This document shows positions 38,465 through 48,137 of a DNA stretch of 54,211 nt, one piece after another (positions within the stretch are counted from its first letter, which is position 1; every line of letters starts with the position of its first letter). The DNA comes from Streptococcus vicugnae (GTDB taxonomy: Bacteria > Bacillota > Bacilli > Lactobacillales > Streptococcaceae). Below the pieces are notes generated by a model. It did not search any database. It was not told the DNA's origin and was given only the letters and a program-made list of their open reading frames with translations. The stretch lies in the NCBI RefSeq assembly GCF_016461705.1, contig NZ_JAEMHW010000006.1, forward strand, positions 1 through 54,211, written 5' to 3'. Position numbers and translations under genes: made by a program.

Positions 38465-39304
38465 ATGTTATTTTTCGAACTACTAAAGGCTATCTTTTTA
38501 GGGATAGTTGAGGGAATTACAGAGTGGTTACCTGTTTCAAGTACAGGACACCTGATTTTGGTTCAAGAGTTTATCAAATTGAATCAAGATAAAGCGTTTT
38601 TGGACATGTTCAACATTGTCATTCAATTGGGAGCAATCTTAGCTGTTATTGTGATTTACTTTAAACGTTTGAATCCATTTCAGCCTGGAAAAACAGCGCG
38701 TGAAGTTCAGTTAACATGGCAACTATGGTTAAAAGTTGTCATTGCATGTATTCCATCAATTTTGATTGCAGTGCCTTTTGATGATTGGTTCGAAGCACAC
38801 TTTAACTACATGCTTCCAATCGCAATTGCCTTAATTGTTTACGGGATTGCATTTATCTGGATTGAAAAACGAAATGCTAATATTGAACCTGAAGTGACTG
38901 ATCTTACTCGCATGCCTTATTTGACAGCGTTTTGGATTGGATGTTTCCAAGTGCTAAGTATTGTTCCGGGAACAAGTCGTTCAGGAGCAACAATTCTTGG
39001 GGCTATTATTGTGGGGACAAGTCGTTCAGTTGCTGCTGACTTCACTTTCTTCCTTGCTATTCCAACAATGTTTGGTTACAGTGGTTTGAAAGCCATTAAA
39101 TTCTTCTTGGACGGAAACGTTCTTAACTTTAGCCAATTCTTGATTTTGATGGTGGCTAGCGTAACAGCTTTCCTTGTCAGTCTTTATGTTATCCGCTTCT
39201 TGACTGATTATGTTAAAAAACACGATTTCACTATTTTTGGTAAGTATCGTATCGTTTTAGGGACAATTCTTATTTTATATAGCATTGTTAAAGTTATCTT
39301 TTAA
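38465..39304 (+). CDS. uppP: Undecaprenyl-diphosphatase (bacitracin resistance type)
   Basis: A 279-residue polytopic membrane phosphatase that recycles undecaprenyl pyrophosphate to the monophosphate carrier for wall polymers. Active-site motifs are complete: [17 protein letters not shown] at about 16-32 and [10 protein letters not shown] near 170. About eight membrane helices. Its product feeds rgpG just downstream. AAGGAG precedes the ATG. Confidence 0.97.
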   Translation: MLFFELLKAIFLGIVEGITEWLPVSSTGHLILVQEFIKLNQDKAFLDMFNIVIQLGAILAVIVIYFKRLNPFQPGKTAREVQLTWQLWLKVVIACIPSILIAVPFDDWFEAHFNYMLPIAIALIVYGIAFIWIEKRNANIEPEVTDLTRMPYLTAFWIGCFQVLSIVPGTSRSGATILGAIIVGTSRSVAADFTFFLAIPTMFGYSGLKAIKFFLDGNVLNFSQFLILMVASVTAFLVSLYVIRFLTDYVKKHDFTIFGKYRIVLGTILILYSIVKVIF

Positions 39305-39310
39305 AATGCC

Positions 39311-39336
39311 AGCAGCCCTTGTCAGGGCTGCTTTTT
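39311..39336 (+). terminator. Terminator after uppP
   Basis: AGCAGCCCT/AGGGCTGCT with a TGTC loop and T5. Confidence 0.94.
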
Positions 39337-39348
39337 GTGACGTAAAAA

Positions 39349-39377
39349 TTGAAAAAACATGACTTTTCCTGTATAAT
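39349..39377 (+). promoter_or_regulatory. mecA-rgpG promoter
   Basis: TTGAAA, a 17-bp spacer, TATAAT. Confidence 0.85.
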
Positions 39378-39406
39378 AAAATGACTACTCGTGCGAGGTA
39401 TATAGT

Positions 39407-40171
39407 ATGGAAATGAAACAGATTAGCGAGACAACGCTAAAAATAACGATTAGTATGGAAGATTTAGAAGAACGTGGAATGGAGTTGAAAGATTTTTTGA
39501 TTCCTCAAGAAAAGACAGAAGAGTTCTTCTACTCAGTAATGGATGAATTAGATTTACCGGATAATTTCAAAGATAGCGGAATGCTTAGCTTCCGTGTGAC
39601 ACCACGTAAAGACCGTATTGATGTCTTTGTCACAAAATCTGAAATTAATAAAGATATTAACTTTGAAGATTTGGCTGCATTTGATGATGTCTCAAATATG
39701 TCGCCTGAAGAATTCTTCAAAACTTTGGAACAAACCATGTTGTCTAAGGGAGATACAGAAGCTCACGAAAAATTAGGTAAAATTGAAGAAATGATGGAAG
39801 GCGCTGTTGAAGAAGTCTTAACAGAACATGCTCAACAATCTGAAGCAACAGAAACTGAAGAAGAAGTTAATCCATCAGATTATGTTCACTATGTATTGGA
39901 TTTTCCAAGTTTAGAGGCAACAGTTGCTTTTGCTAAAGCAATTGATTTTCCAGTGGAAGCGTCAGAACTTTATAAGATGGATGGGGCTTACTACATGACA
40001 GTCCTTATTGATTTGCAAAATCATCCTTCTTATTATGCAAATTTGATGTATGCTCGCATGTTGGAATATGCTGGCGCTGGAACAAAGACACGTGCTTATT
40101 TACAAGAGCATGCAGTTGAATTATTGACGGATGATGCCGTCGCAAAATTAAAAATGATTGAGTTGGTATAG
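39407..40171 (+). CDS. mecA: ClpC adaptor protein MecA
   Basis: A 254-residue adaptor that hands substrates to ClpCP. In streptococci MecA binds ComX and sends it for degradation, so this gene is functionally tied to comX at the left end of the window (established for S. mutans and S. thermophilus; inferred here). The N-terminal recognition domain (about 1-80) starts [23 protein letters not shown]; an acidic linker runs about 125-165; the C-terminal ClpC-binding domain follows. Its stop lies one base before the rgpG ATG. Confidence 0.96.
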   Translation: MEMKQISETTLKITISMEDLEERGMELKDFLIPQEKTEEFFYSVMDELDLPDNFKDSGMLSFRVTPRKDRIDVFVTKSEINKDINFEDLAAFDDVSNMSPEEFFKTLEQTMLSKGDTEAHEKLGKIEEMMEGAVEEVLTEHAQQSEATETEEEVNPSDYVHYVLDFPSLEATVAFAKAIDFPVEASELYKMDGAYYMTVLIDLQNHPSYYANLMYARMLEYAGAGTKTRAYLQEHAVELLTDDAVAKLKMIELV

Positions 40172-40172
40172 T

Positions 40173-41336
40173 ATGGCACCCTTTACAATTGAATATGTTT
40201 TAGTTTTAATTGGCGCATTTTTGTTATCACTTTTCTTGACGCCGATTGTTCGTTTTATTGCTTTCCGCGTTGGTGCCGTTGACAATCCAAATGCTCGTCG
40301 TGTTAATGAAGTCCCTATGCCAAGTAGTGGTGGTTTAGCGATTTTCTTAGCCTTCTTGATATCATCTTTAATTTTTATGCCAATGGTTTTGAAGCAACCG
40401 ATTTGGACGATTTCTTATTTTGATTATATTTTGCCAGTTGTTATTGGTGGATTTATCATTACAGCGACTGGTTTTATCGATGATATTTATGAATTGAAGC
40501 CAAAAACAAAAATGGCAGGGATTATTTTAGGAGCTGTCATTGTTTGGGCATTTACGGATTTCCGCTTTGATAGTTTTAAAATTCCTTTTGGTGGACCGTT
40601 ATTACAGTTTAATTCGATAGTAACCTTTTTCCTAACTGTCTTTTGGATTATTTCAATTACAAATGCCATGAATTTGATTGATGGTTTAGATGGTCTGGTG
40701 AGCGGTGTTTCTATCATTAGCCTGATTACAATGGCTTTGGTATCTTATTTCTTTTTACCACAAACTGACTTTTATTTAACGCTGACAATCTTGCTGTTGA
40801 TTGCCTGTATTGCTGGTTTTTTCCCATATAATTACAACCCAGCTATTATTTATTTGGGGGATACAGGAGCATTATTCATTGGATTTATGATTGGTGTATT
40901 ATCTCTTCAAGGGTTGAAAAATTCGACAGCTGTTGCGGTGGTTACACCTGTTATTATCTTAGGGGTTCCTATCTTAGATACAACTGTTGCGATTATTCGC
41001 CGTAAATTATCTGGACGTCCTGCGACAGAAGCAGACAAGATGCATTTGCACCATCGTCTTTTAGCTATGGGATTCACGCATCGAGGTGCTGTTTTGGTTG
41101 TTTATGGTATTGCTATCCTTTTCTCACTCATTGCTCTTTTACTTAATGTTTCAAGCAGACTGGGTGGAGTATTGTTGATGATCGGTTTAGCGTTTGCCTT
41201 AGAGGTCTTTATCGAAGGATTGGAAATTTGGGGAGTTGGTAGAACACCTCTCTTTGACACCTTGAAATTTATCGGAAATAGCGATTACCGTCAAGCAACT
41301 ATGCTTAAATGGAAAAATCGCAAAAATAATAAGTAA
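40173..41336 (+). CDS. rgpG: Undecaprenyl-phosphate GlcNAc-1-phosphate transferase (RgpG/TagO type)
   Basis: A 387-residue MraY/WecA-family enzyme that starts synthesis of lipid-linked wall polysaccharide (rhamnose-glucose polymer type in streptococci). About ten membrane helices. Catalytic-loop signatures are seen: GGLAIF, TGFIDDIYELKPKTK, NAMNLIDGLDGLVSG, and HLHHRLLAMGFTH (the HIHHRL-type motif). The ATG is one base after the mecA stop, so translation is coupled; a TTG 15 bases upstream is a poorer start. Named after the same locus order in S. mutans. Confidence 0.92.
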   Translation: MAPFTIEYVLVLIGAFLLSLFLTPIVRFIAFRVGAVDNPNARRVNEVPMPSSGGLAIFLAFLISSLIFMPMVLKQPIWTISYFDYILPVVIGGFIITATGFIDDIYELKPKTKMAGIILGAVIVWAFTDFRFDSFKIPFGGPLLQFNSIVTFFLTVFWIISITNAMNLIDGLDGLVSGVSIISLITMALVSYFFLPQTDFYLTLTILLLIACIAGFFPYNYNPAIIYLGDTGALFIGFMIGVLSLQGLKNSTAVAVVTPVIILGVPILDTTVAIIRRKLSGRPATEADKMHLHHRLLAMGFTHRGAVLVVYGIAILFSLIALLLNVSSRLGGVLLMIGLAFALEVFIEGLEIWGVGRTPLFDTLKFIGNSDYRQATMLKWKNRKNNK

Positions 41337-41339
41337 ATG

Positions 41340-41363
41340 AAAAGCCTATTATGGCTTTTTTTT
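41340..41363 (+). terminator. Terminator after rgpG
   Basis: AAAAGCC/GGCTTTT with six-base loop and T8; the sufC -10 starts inside its tail. Confidence 0.9.
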
Positions 41364-41371
41364 GATATAAT
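41363..41371 (+). promoter_or_regulatory. Extended -10 promoter of the suf operon
   Basis: TG-A-TATAAT. Its upstream half is part of the rgpG terminator tail. Confidence 0.65.
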
Positions 41372-41392
41372 GATTAGTAACCCTATAGAACT

Positions 41393-41420
41393 GCGGTAAT
41401 TTTCAGAAAAAAGTTACTGC
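41393..41420 (+). other. sufC leader hairpin with embedded CodY-like sequence
   Basis: GCGGTAA pairs with TTACTGC (one G-U). Its loop contains AATTTTCAGAAAAAA (41398-41412), 13 of 15 with the CodY consensus. Either a DNA site or a leader structure; not decided. Confidence 0.4.
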
Positions 41421-41449
41421 TGCATTTGATTAATTGGAGGAACGTACAC

Positions 41450-42220
41450 ATGTCTGTACTTGAAATAAAAGATCTTCATGTCTCAATTGAAGATAAAGAA
41501 ATTCTTAAGGGTGTTAATTTAACCCTTAAGACTGGAGAGATTGCTGCGATTATGGGCCCTAACGGGACTGGTAAATCAACGCTTTCAGCTGCGATTATGG
41601 GTAATCCAAATTATGAGGTTACTCAGGGTGAAATTTTGCTTGATGGTGAGAATATTCTCGAACTTGAAGTTGATGAACGAGCTCGCCTTGGTTTATTCCT
41701 TGCTATGCAGTATCCATCTGAAATTCCAGGAATTACGAATGCTGAATTTATTCGTGCAGCTATGAATGCTGGAAAAGAAGATGATGAAAAAATTTCTGTC
41801 ATGGATTTCATCACAAAACTTGATGAAAAAATGGAATTTTTGGGCATGAAAGAAGAAATGGCAGAACGTTACCTTAACGAAGGTTTCTCAGGTGGTGAGA
41901 AAAAACGTAATGAAATTCTTCAATTATTGATGCTTGAACCCAAATTCGCTCTTCTTGATGAAATCGACTCTGGTCTTGATATCGATGCTCTTAAAGTTGT
42001 TTCAAAAGGGGTTAACGCTATGCGTGGCGAACAATTTGGAGCAATGATTATCACTCACTATCAACGACTTCTTAACTATATTACACCAGATGTTGTACAC
42101 ATTATGATGGATGGTCGTGTTGTCCTTACAGGTGGTGCAGAACTTGCTGCCCGTCTTGAAAAAGAAGGCTATGCGAAAATTGCCGAAGAACTTGGAATAA
42201 AATACGAAGAAGAAGTGTAA
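41450..42220 (+). CDS. sufC: Fe-S cluster assembly ATPase SufC
   Basis: A 256-residue ABC-type ATPase of the SufBCD scaffold. Walker A GPNGTGKSTLS, signature FSGGEKKRNEILQ, Walker B ALLDEIDSGLD and H-loop ITHYQR are present; the SufC-type EKKRNE signature separates it from transporter ATPases. ATG 41450 is chosen behind TGGAGG; an eight-codon extension is not conserved. First gene of sufCDSUB. Confidence 0.97.
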   Translation: MSVLEIKDLHVSIEDKEILKGVNLTLKTGEIAAIMGPNGTGKSTLSAAIMGNPNYEVTQGEILLDGENILELEVDERARLGLFLAMQYPSEIPGITNAEFIRAAMNAGKEDDEKISVMDFITKLDEKMEFLGMKEEMAERYLNEGFSGGEKKRNEILQLLMLEPKFALLDEIDSGLDIDALKVVSKGVNAMRGEQFGAMIITHYQRLLNYITPDVVHIMMDGRVVLTGGAELAARLEKEGYAKIAEELGIKYEEEV

Positions 42221-42294
42221 TTGATGATGTCAAGTCTACTATTATAGTAGACGATACTCGTATGTAGGATATAAAAAGGAGTAAACATCAAATT

Positions 42295-43557
42295 ATGACG
42301 AAAGAATCAGTTTTAAATTTTTCACAAGCAAAAGCAGAACCTTTGTGGTTGCAAGAGCGACGCTTAGCTGCTTTTGATCATATAGATAAATTACCATTAC
42401 CAGAGGTCAACCGTGTTAAATTTCATCGTTGGAATTTAGGTGATGGAAGTATTTCAGAGGATGTGGCATTGGCTAATGTCCCTGATTTTACAGCTCTTGG
42501 AGATAATCCAAAACTTGTTCAAGTTGGAACTCAGACCGTTCTTGAACAGTTACCTGTTGACTTGATGTCAAAAGGTGTTGTTTTTACAGATTTTTATGGT
42601 GCTTTGGAAGAAATTCCTGAAGTTATTGAAAAATATTTTGGTAAAGCGCGTGGTGACCTAGAAGATAAATTAGCAGCTTATCACACTGCTTACTTCAATA
42701 GTGCTGCTGTACTTTACATCCCAGATAATGTGGACATTGAGGAACCGATTGAAGGTCTATTTTTTCAAGATAAGGCTAGTGATGTTCCATTTAATAAACA
42801 TGTCCTTATCATTGTTGGTAAAAATAGTCACATTAGTTACTTAGAACGCTTTGAATCAATTGGTGAGGGTGATGCTAAGGCAACAGCAAATATCTCTGTT
42901 GAAGTTATAGCATTGGATGGTAGTCAAGTGAAATTTTCTGCTATTGACCGCCTAGGAAATAATGTGACAACTTATATTAGTCGTAGAGCTTATCACGGTA
43001 AAGACGCTGTAGTTGATTGGGCTATTGGCATCATGAATGAAGGTAATGTGATTGCTGACTTTGATTCAGACTTGTACGGAGATGGTAGTCAAGCTAATCT
43101 AAAAGTAGTAGCTGCTTCATCAGGTCGCCAAGTACAAGGTGTGGATACACGTGTTACAAACTATGGCTGTCATTCAGTTGGGCATATTTTGCAACACGGT
43201 GTCATTCTTGAACGTGGGACTCTTACTTTTAATGGAGTAGGTCATATTGTTAAGGGAGCAAAAGGAGCAGACGCTCAACAAGAAAGTCGTGTCCTTATGC
43301 TTTCAGATAAAGCACGGTCAGATGCTAATCCAATTTTATTGATTGATGAAAATGATGTTACAGCGGGGCATGCTGCGTCAATTGGGCAAGTTGATCCAGA
43401 AGATATGTATTATCTAATGAGTCGTGGTATTGATAAGGAAACAGCTGAACGCCTAGTTATTCGTGGTTTCTTAGGTACTGTTATCACTGAAATTCCTGTC
43501 AAAGAAGTTCGTGATGAAATGATTGCTGTACTTGATAGCAAGTTGGAGCAACGTTAA
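42295..43557 (+). CDS. sufD: Fe-S cluster assembly protein SufD
   Basis: A 420-residue beta-helix scaffold subunit that pairs with SufB. The C-terminal core includes [28 protein letters not shown] sequence (here TAGHAASIGQVDPEDMYYL), typical of the SufB/SufD family. AAAAGGAG precedes the ATG. It lies 74 bases after sufC; no terminator between. Confidence 0.96.
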   Translation: MTKESVLNFSQAKAEPLWLQERRLAAFDHIDKLPLPEVNRVKFHRWNLGDGSISEDVALANVPDFTALGDNPKLVQVGTQTVLEQLPVDLMSKGVVFTDFYGALEEIPEVIEKYFGKARGDLEDKLAAYHTAYFNSAAVLYIPDNVDIEEPIEGLFFQDKASDVPFNKHVLIIVGKNSHISYLERFESIGEGDAKATANISVEVIALDGSQVKFSAIDRLGNNVTTYISRRAYHGKDAVVDWAIGIMNEGNVIADFDSDLYGDGSQANLKVVAASSGRQVQGVDTRVTNYGCHSVGHILQHGVILERGTLTFNGVGHIVKGAKGADAQQESRVLMLSDKARSDANPILLIDENDVTAGHAASIGQVDPEDMYYLMSRGIDKETAERLVIRGFLGTVITEIPVKEVRDEMIAVLDSKLEQR

Positions 43558-43558
43558 T

Positions 43559-44791
43559 ATGACAACATTAAATCCTCATAAAATCGCTCAAGACTTTACT
43601 ATACTTGACCAAGTTGTTAATGATGAACCGTTGGTTTATCTAGACAATGCGGCAACGACTCAGAAACCACAAGAAGTTCTTGATGCGCTTAATCAGTACT
43701 ACCATACTATTAATGCCAATGTTCACCGAGGTGTTCATACATTAGCTGAACGTGCAACAGCTGCTTATGAAGCTAGCCGTGAAAAAGCACGTCAATTTAT
43801 TAATGCTAAATCAATTAAGGAAGTTTTGTTCACTCGTGGAACAACAACTGGTCTTAATTGGATTGCACAATTTGCCCAAGAAGTTCTTCAGAAAGATGAT
43901 GAAGTCCTTATCTCTGTTCTTGAACATCATGCGAATGTTATTCCATGGCAACAAGCATGTCGCAAAACAGGAGCAAAATTAGTTTATGTTTATTTGAAAG
44001 ATGGTCAACTAGACATGGATGACTTACAAAATAAACTTTCAAATAAGACTAAGTTTGTAAGTATTGCTCATGTTTCAAATGTATTAGGTTCAGTTCAACC
44101 AATTAAAGAAATTACTAAGTTAGCACATCAAGTTGGTGCTTATATGGTTGTTGATGGTGCTCAATCTGCGCCTCATATGGCGATTGATGTCCAAGATTTG
44201 GATTGTGATTTCTTTGCTTTTTCTGGGCATAAAATGCTTGGGCCAACGGGTATTGGTGTTCTCTATGGTAAGGAAGAATTGCTTAATCAAATGTCACCAG
44301 TTGAATTTGGTGGTGAAATGATTGATTTTGTTTATGAACAAGAAGCCACTTGGAAAGAATTACCATGGAAGTTTGAAGCAGGAACACCAAATATTGCTGG
44401 AGCCATTGCTTTAGGAAAAGCATTTGATTATTTGAATAACCTTGGTATGGATGCTGTTCATGCTCATGAACAAGACCTAGTCGATTATGTTTTACCGAAA
44501 TTACAAGCAATTGAAGGTTTAACAGTCTACGGACCACAAGATCCTAGCAAGCATACTGGTGTTATTTCTTTCAATCTTGATGGCTTACATCCACATGATG
44601 TGGCGACGGCTTTGGATTACGAAGGTGTCGCTGTTCGAGCAGGACACCATTGTGCACAACCTTTGATTACTTACCTAGGTATTCATTCGGCAGTACGTGC
44701 AAGTTTTTATATCTATAATACGAAAGAAGATTGTGATAAACTAATAGAAGCAATTCTCAAAACAAAGGAGTTTTTCAATGGCACTTTCTAG
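43559..44791 (+). CDS. sufS: Cysteine desulfurase SufS
   Basis: A 410-residue group II PLP cysteine desulfurase that supplies sulfur for clusters. The PLP lysine is in FSGHKMLGPTGIG; the persulfide cysteine is in RAGHHCAQPL near residue 362. YLDNAATTQKP starts the fold. The ATG at 43559 immediately follows the sufD stop, with GTTGGAG inside sufD as its binding site. Overlaps sufU by 14 bases, its usual sulfur acceptor. Confidence 0.97.
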   Translation: MTTLNPHKIAQDFTILDQVVNDEPLVYLDNAATTQKPQEVLDALNQYYHTINANVHRGVHTLAERATAAYEASREKARQFINAKSIKEVLFTRGTTTGLNWIAQFAQEVLQKDDEVLISVLEHHANVIPWQQACRKTGAKLVYVYLKDGQLDMDDLQNKLSNKTKFVSIAHVSNVLGSVQPIKEITKLAHQVGAYMVVDGAQSAPHMAIDVQDLDCDFFAFSGHKMLGPTGIGVLYGKEELLNQMSPVEFGGEMIDFVYEQEATWKELPWKFEAGTPNIAGAIALGKAFDYLNNLGMDAVHAHEQDLVDYVLPKLQAIEGLTVYGPQDPSKHTGVISFNLDGLHPHDVATALDYEGVAVRAGHHCAQPLITYLGIHSAVRASFYIYNTKEDCDKLIEAILKTKEFFNGTF

Positions 44792-45224
44792 ATTAGATAG
44801 TCTTTATATGGCAGTTGTTTCAGATCACTCAAAAAATCCGCATCATCATGGCAAATTGGAAGATGTTAATCAAGTTAATCTTAATAATCCGACTTGTGGT
44901 GATGTGATTTCATTATCAGTGAAATTTGATGGTGATCGCATTTCTGACATTGCTTTTGCTGGTGATGGTTGTACCATTTCAACAGCTTCATCAAGTATGA
45001 TGACTGATGCTGTAATTGGTAAAACAAAAGAAGAAGCCCTTGAACTTGCCGAAATTTTTTCAAAAATGGTTCAAGGTGAAAAAGACGATGCTCAAAAAAG
45101 ATTAGGCGAAGCTAGTTTCTTAGCAGGAGTTTCAAAATTTCCGCAACGCATTAAATGCTCAACTCTTGCTTGGAATGCTCTTAAAAAGGCTATTGAAAAC
45201 GATAGTAAGAATACAGAAAGGTAA
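44778..45224 (+). CDS. sufU: Sulfur acceptor / zinc protein SufU
   Basis: A 148-residue SufU that accepts the persulfide from SufS. The three conserved cysteines are in NPTCGDVIS, GDGCTIS and RIKCSTLAW, and Asp43-type ligand region follows CGD. The Gram-positive insertion relative to IscU (about 95-115) is present. Coupled to sufS by overlap; AAAGGAG precedes the ATG. Confidence 0.96.
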   Translation: MALSRLDSLYMAVVSDHSKNPHHHGKLEDVNQVNLNNPTCGDVISLSVKFDGDRISDIAFAGDGCTISTASSSMMTDAVIGKTKEEALELAEIFSKMVQGEKDDAQKRLGEASFLAGVSKFPQRIKCSTLAWNALKKAIENDSKNTER

Positions 45225-45228
45225 TTAG

Positions 45229-46647
45229 ATGCCTGAAAAAAATGAAAAAGTAACACCAAAACCAATTGATATTGGTGAATATCAATATGGCTTTCACGAT
45301 GATGTAACACCAGTCTTTTCAACAGGAAAAGGAATTAGTGAAGATGTTGTTCGTGAATTATCTGCTGAAAAAGGCGAGCCAGAATGGATGCTGGAGTTCC
45401 GTTTGAAATCATTGGAAATCTTTAACAAAATGCCAATGCAGGATTGGGGACCAGATTTATCAGATATTGATTTTGATGAGATTACTTACTATCAAAAAGC
45501 ATCTGATAAACCTGCACGCTCATGGGATGATGTCCCAGATAAAATTAAAGAAACCTTTGAGCGTATTGGGATTCCAGAAGCAGAACGTGCCTACTTGGCT
45601 GGTGCTTCAGCTCAGTATGAGTCTGAAGTCGTTTATCATAATATGAAAGATGAATATGATAAATTAGGTATTATTTTCACTGACACAGATTCTGCTTTGA
45701 AAGAGTACCCAGAACTCTTCAAGAAATATTTTTCTAAATTAGTCCCACCAACAGATAACAAGTTAGCTGCTCTAAATTCAGCTTTTTGGTCAGGTGGCAC
45801 CTTCATTTACGTGCCAAAAGGGGTCAAAGTTGATATTCCTTTGCAAACTTATTTCCGCATTAATAATGAAGCTATGGGACAATTTGAACGTACCCTTATT
45901 ATTGTTGATGAAGGGGCAAGCGTTCATTACGTCGAAGGATGTACAGCTCCAAATTATTCATCAGCTAGTCTTCATGCTGCAATCGTTGAAATCTTTGCAC
46001 TCGAAGGTAGTTATATGCGTTATTCAACTATTCAAAACTGGTCAGATAATGTTTATAACTTAGTAACAAAACGTGCTACAGCTAAGAAAAATGCAACGGT
46101 TGAGTGGATTGATGGTAACCTTGGTGCTAAGACAACTATGAAATATCCATCTGTTTACCTTGATGGTGAAGGTGCGCGCGGAACAATGTTGTCAATTGCC
46201 TTTGCTAATAAAGGGCAACACCAAGATACGGGTGCTAAAATGATTCACAATGCTCCACATACGTCATCATCAATTGTTTCAAAATCAATTGCTAAAGGTG
46301 GCGGAAAAGTTGATTATCGTGGACAAGTAACATTCAATAAAAATTCTAAAAAATCAGTTAGTCACATTGAATGTGATACGATTTTGATGGATGATATTTC
46401 AAGTTCTGATACAATTCCATTTAATGAAATTCATAATTCGCAAGTTGCACTCGAACACGAAGCGAAAGTTTCAAAAATTTCAGAAGAGCAGCTCTATTAT
46501 TTGATGAGTCGTGGGCTTTCTGAACAAGAAGCAACAGAAATGATTGTTATGGGATTTGTCGAACCATTTACCAAAGAACTTCCAATGGAATACGCGGTTG
46601 AACTTAACCGTTTGATTAGTTATGAAATGGAAGGTTCTGTTGGATAA
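45229..46647 (+). CDS. sufB: Fe-S cluster assembly scaffold SufB
   Basis: A 472-residue core scaffold subunit. Motifs [16 protein letters not shown] (with the cluster-related cysteine) and [11 protein letters not shown] are clear, followed by the shared C-terminal [24 protein letters not shown]. Last gene of the sufCDSUB operon, ending just before a strong bidirectional terminator. The five genes are in the standard Firmicute order. Confidence 0.98.
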   Translation: MPEKNEKVTPKPIDIGEYQYGFHDDVTPVFSTGKGISEDVVRELSAEKGEPEWMLEFRLKSLEIFNKMPMQDWGPDLSDIDFDEITYYQKASDKPARSWDDVPDKIKETFERIGIPEAERAYLAGASAQYESEVVYHNMKDEYDKLGIIFTDTDSALKEYPELFKKYFSKLVPPTDNKLAALNSAFWSGGTFIYVPKGVKVDIPLQTYFRINNEAMGQFERTLIIVDEGASVHYVEGCTAPNYSSASLHAAIVEIFALEGSYMRYSTIQNWSDNVYNLVTKRATAKKNATVEWIDGNLGAKTTMKYPSVYLDGEGARGTMLSIAFANKGQHQDTGAKMIHNAPHTSSSIVSKSIAKGGGKVDYRGQVTFNKNSKKSVSHIECDTILMDDISSSDTIPFNEIHNSQVALEHEAKVSKISEEQLYYLMSRGLSEQEATEMIVMGFVEPFTKELPMEYAVELNRLISYEMEGSVG

Positions 46648-46653
46648 GATAAT

Positions 46654-46683
46654 AAAAAGAGGCAATTGTAATTGCCTCTTTTT
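46654..46683. terminator. Bidirectional terminator between sufB and the carboxypeptidase gene
   Basis: 14-bp perfect stem AAAAAGAGGCAATT/AATTGCCTCTTTTT with only two unpaired bases between, serving both convergent units. Confidence 0.94.
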
Positions 46684-46715
46684 ATTATATATAATAGGAA
46701 AAGTAATAGTAGTTT

Positions 46716-47948
46716 TTATAGGTTTTCGTTGACGTAAGTGACGAAGTGATTCCACCAAACTTTAAGAAAAATACTTTTTTTTACCTCTTTTTTAGCAAGT
46801 GCTGGTACGCTTGGTTTTGAGTCGAGGTATCCAGTTCCTACGATTTGTTTATCATCATAGATGAAAGAGTCAACTTTGTCACCTTTGTTAATAGTCGCTT
46901 CGTATCCTTTAGATTTTGTTGAGAATGTTGCTGAAACGTCAGTGTCAATACGATGAACAACTTTTAACTCTTGAGAAGCAACAGCGGGTACAGATTTTTC
47001 TTTACCATCTTTTACCTTTGCTTTGCTATTTTTAGTTGACTCACCAGCATCAACAAGAGTAGTCATTTCATAATGCGATTTAACATATTCAAGAAGATCA
47101 TTCGTAGCTTTAAATCGGGCAAATTCATCTTCTTGCCAATTATCTGCATTCATAACAACAGAGATAATGCGCATACCATTTTCAGTTGAGGTTGCAACAA
47201 ATGAAGCTCCAGCTAGTTCAGTTGTACCTGTTTTTAGACCGTCAACACCATCACGTTCATAAGGCATTCCTTTAAGCATGTAATTGTAAGTATTCATTGT
47301 CGAACCGTCAAAATCAGCAGTAGTTTGCTCAGTGATTTTAAGAACAGCTGGATACTCAGTAATTAAGTGCTGGGCAATGATTGCCACATCACGAGCGCTC
47401 AACATGTTTTCATCGGTTGAGCTAGAACCTGGATAAATGTTATCGCCTAAATAACTATTATTAAGGCCTGAAGCATTAAATAATTTAGCATCATTAATTC
47501 CCCATTCCTGGAGTTGAGCTTGCATCATATCAACGAACTTACTTTCGGTACCACCAATTTGTTCAGCTAAAGCAATAGCAGCACTGTTGGCGCTAGCTAC
47601 CATAGCTGCATTAACCAGTTGCTCGACAGTGTATTCTCGAGCTTCCATAGGAACATTACTAGCATCTGAATTAGCTGTTAAATCATACGCATAATCAGAA
47701 ATAGGAACTTTAGTATTCCAGCTTAGATTTCCTTTATCGATTTCTTTGTAAGTTAAATAAACTGTTAATATTTTAGTCATAGAAGCAACACCATCGGGTG
47801 TAGTTGCATCTTTTTCATATAATACTTTTCCTGTAGAGGCTTCAACAGCGATAGCATGTTCGGCGGCTACATCGAAGTTATCATCTGCAGCAACCTTGCT
47901 CCCAACGAAGGCCAATAGTACGGCCAAGACAGCAAAAACTTTCTTCAT
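46716..47948 (-). CDS. dacA: Serine-type D-Ala-D-Ala carboxypeptidase (PBP3/DacA)
   Basis: A 410-residue low-molecular-weight penicillin-binding protein that removes the terminal D-Ala from stem peptides. Signal peptide about 1-21 (ends VAA-DD). Active-site motifs: SMTK at 56-59, SAN near 119 and KTGTTE near 238. A C-terminal beta domain follows and the extreme end (KSIFLKVWWNHFVTYVNENL) forms an amphipathic membrane anchor. The minus-strand AAGGATGG precedes the ATG. Monocistronic. Confidence 0.95.
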   Translation of the reverse strand: MKKVFAVLAVLLAFVGSKVAADDNFDVAAEHAIAVEASTGKVLYEKDATTPDGVASMTKILTVYLTYKEIDKGNLSWNTKVPISDYAYDLTANSDASNVPMEAREYTVEQLVNAAMVASANSAAIALAEQIGGTESKFVDMMQAQLQEWGINDAKLFNASGLNNSYLGDNIYPGSSSTDENMLSARDVAIIAQHLITEYPAVLKITEQTTADFDGSTMNTYNYMLKGMPYERDGVDGLKTGTTELAGASFVATSTENGMRIISVVMNADNWQEDEFARFKATNDLLEYVKSHYEMTTLVDAGESTKNSKAKVKDGKEKSVPAVASQELKVVHRIDTDVSATFSTKSKGYEATINKGDKVDSFIYDDKQIVGTGYLDSKPSVPALAKKEVKKSIFLKVWWNHFVTYVNENL

Positions 47949-47983
47949 TGTTCCATCCTTTGTTAAAAAAATTCAACATAATA

Positions 47984-47992
47984 ATTATACCA
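47984..47992 (-). promoter_or_regulatory. Extended -10 promoter of dacA
   Basis: Minus strand TGG-TATAAT. Divergent from the oppA promoter region. Confidence 0.7.
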
Positions 47993-48025
47993 TATAAATA
48001 GTGTGTTAGGTAATCTGACAAAAAA

Positions 48026-48087
48026 TTCAGAAAAAACTATTCTCTTCAGAAAAAACTATTTTCTTTAAGGAAACTTTATGATATAAT
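48026..48087 (+). promoter_or_regulatory. oppA promoter region with tandem repeats
   Basis: TTCAGAAAAAACTATT occurs twice, at 48026-48041 and 48045-48060, 19 bp apart (nearly two helix turns). Next comes TTTAAG-N5-TTTATG (48064-48080), one base off the CiaR-type direct repeat, then an extended -10 TG-A-TATAAT (48079-48087). A second TATAAT lies at 48104-48109. The CAGAAAA parts resemble half CodY sites. Confidence 0.6.
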
Positions 48088-48137
48088 TTTATTTGTCAAA
48101 TAATATAATTTAGAGAGAACAACTAGGAGGGCGTCAC

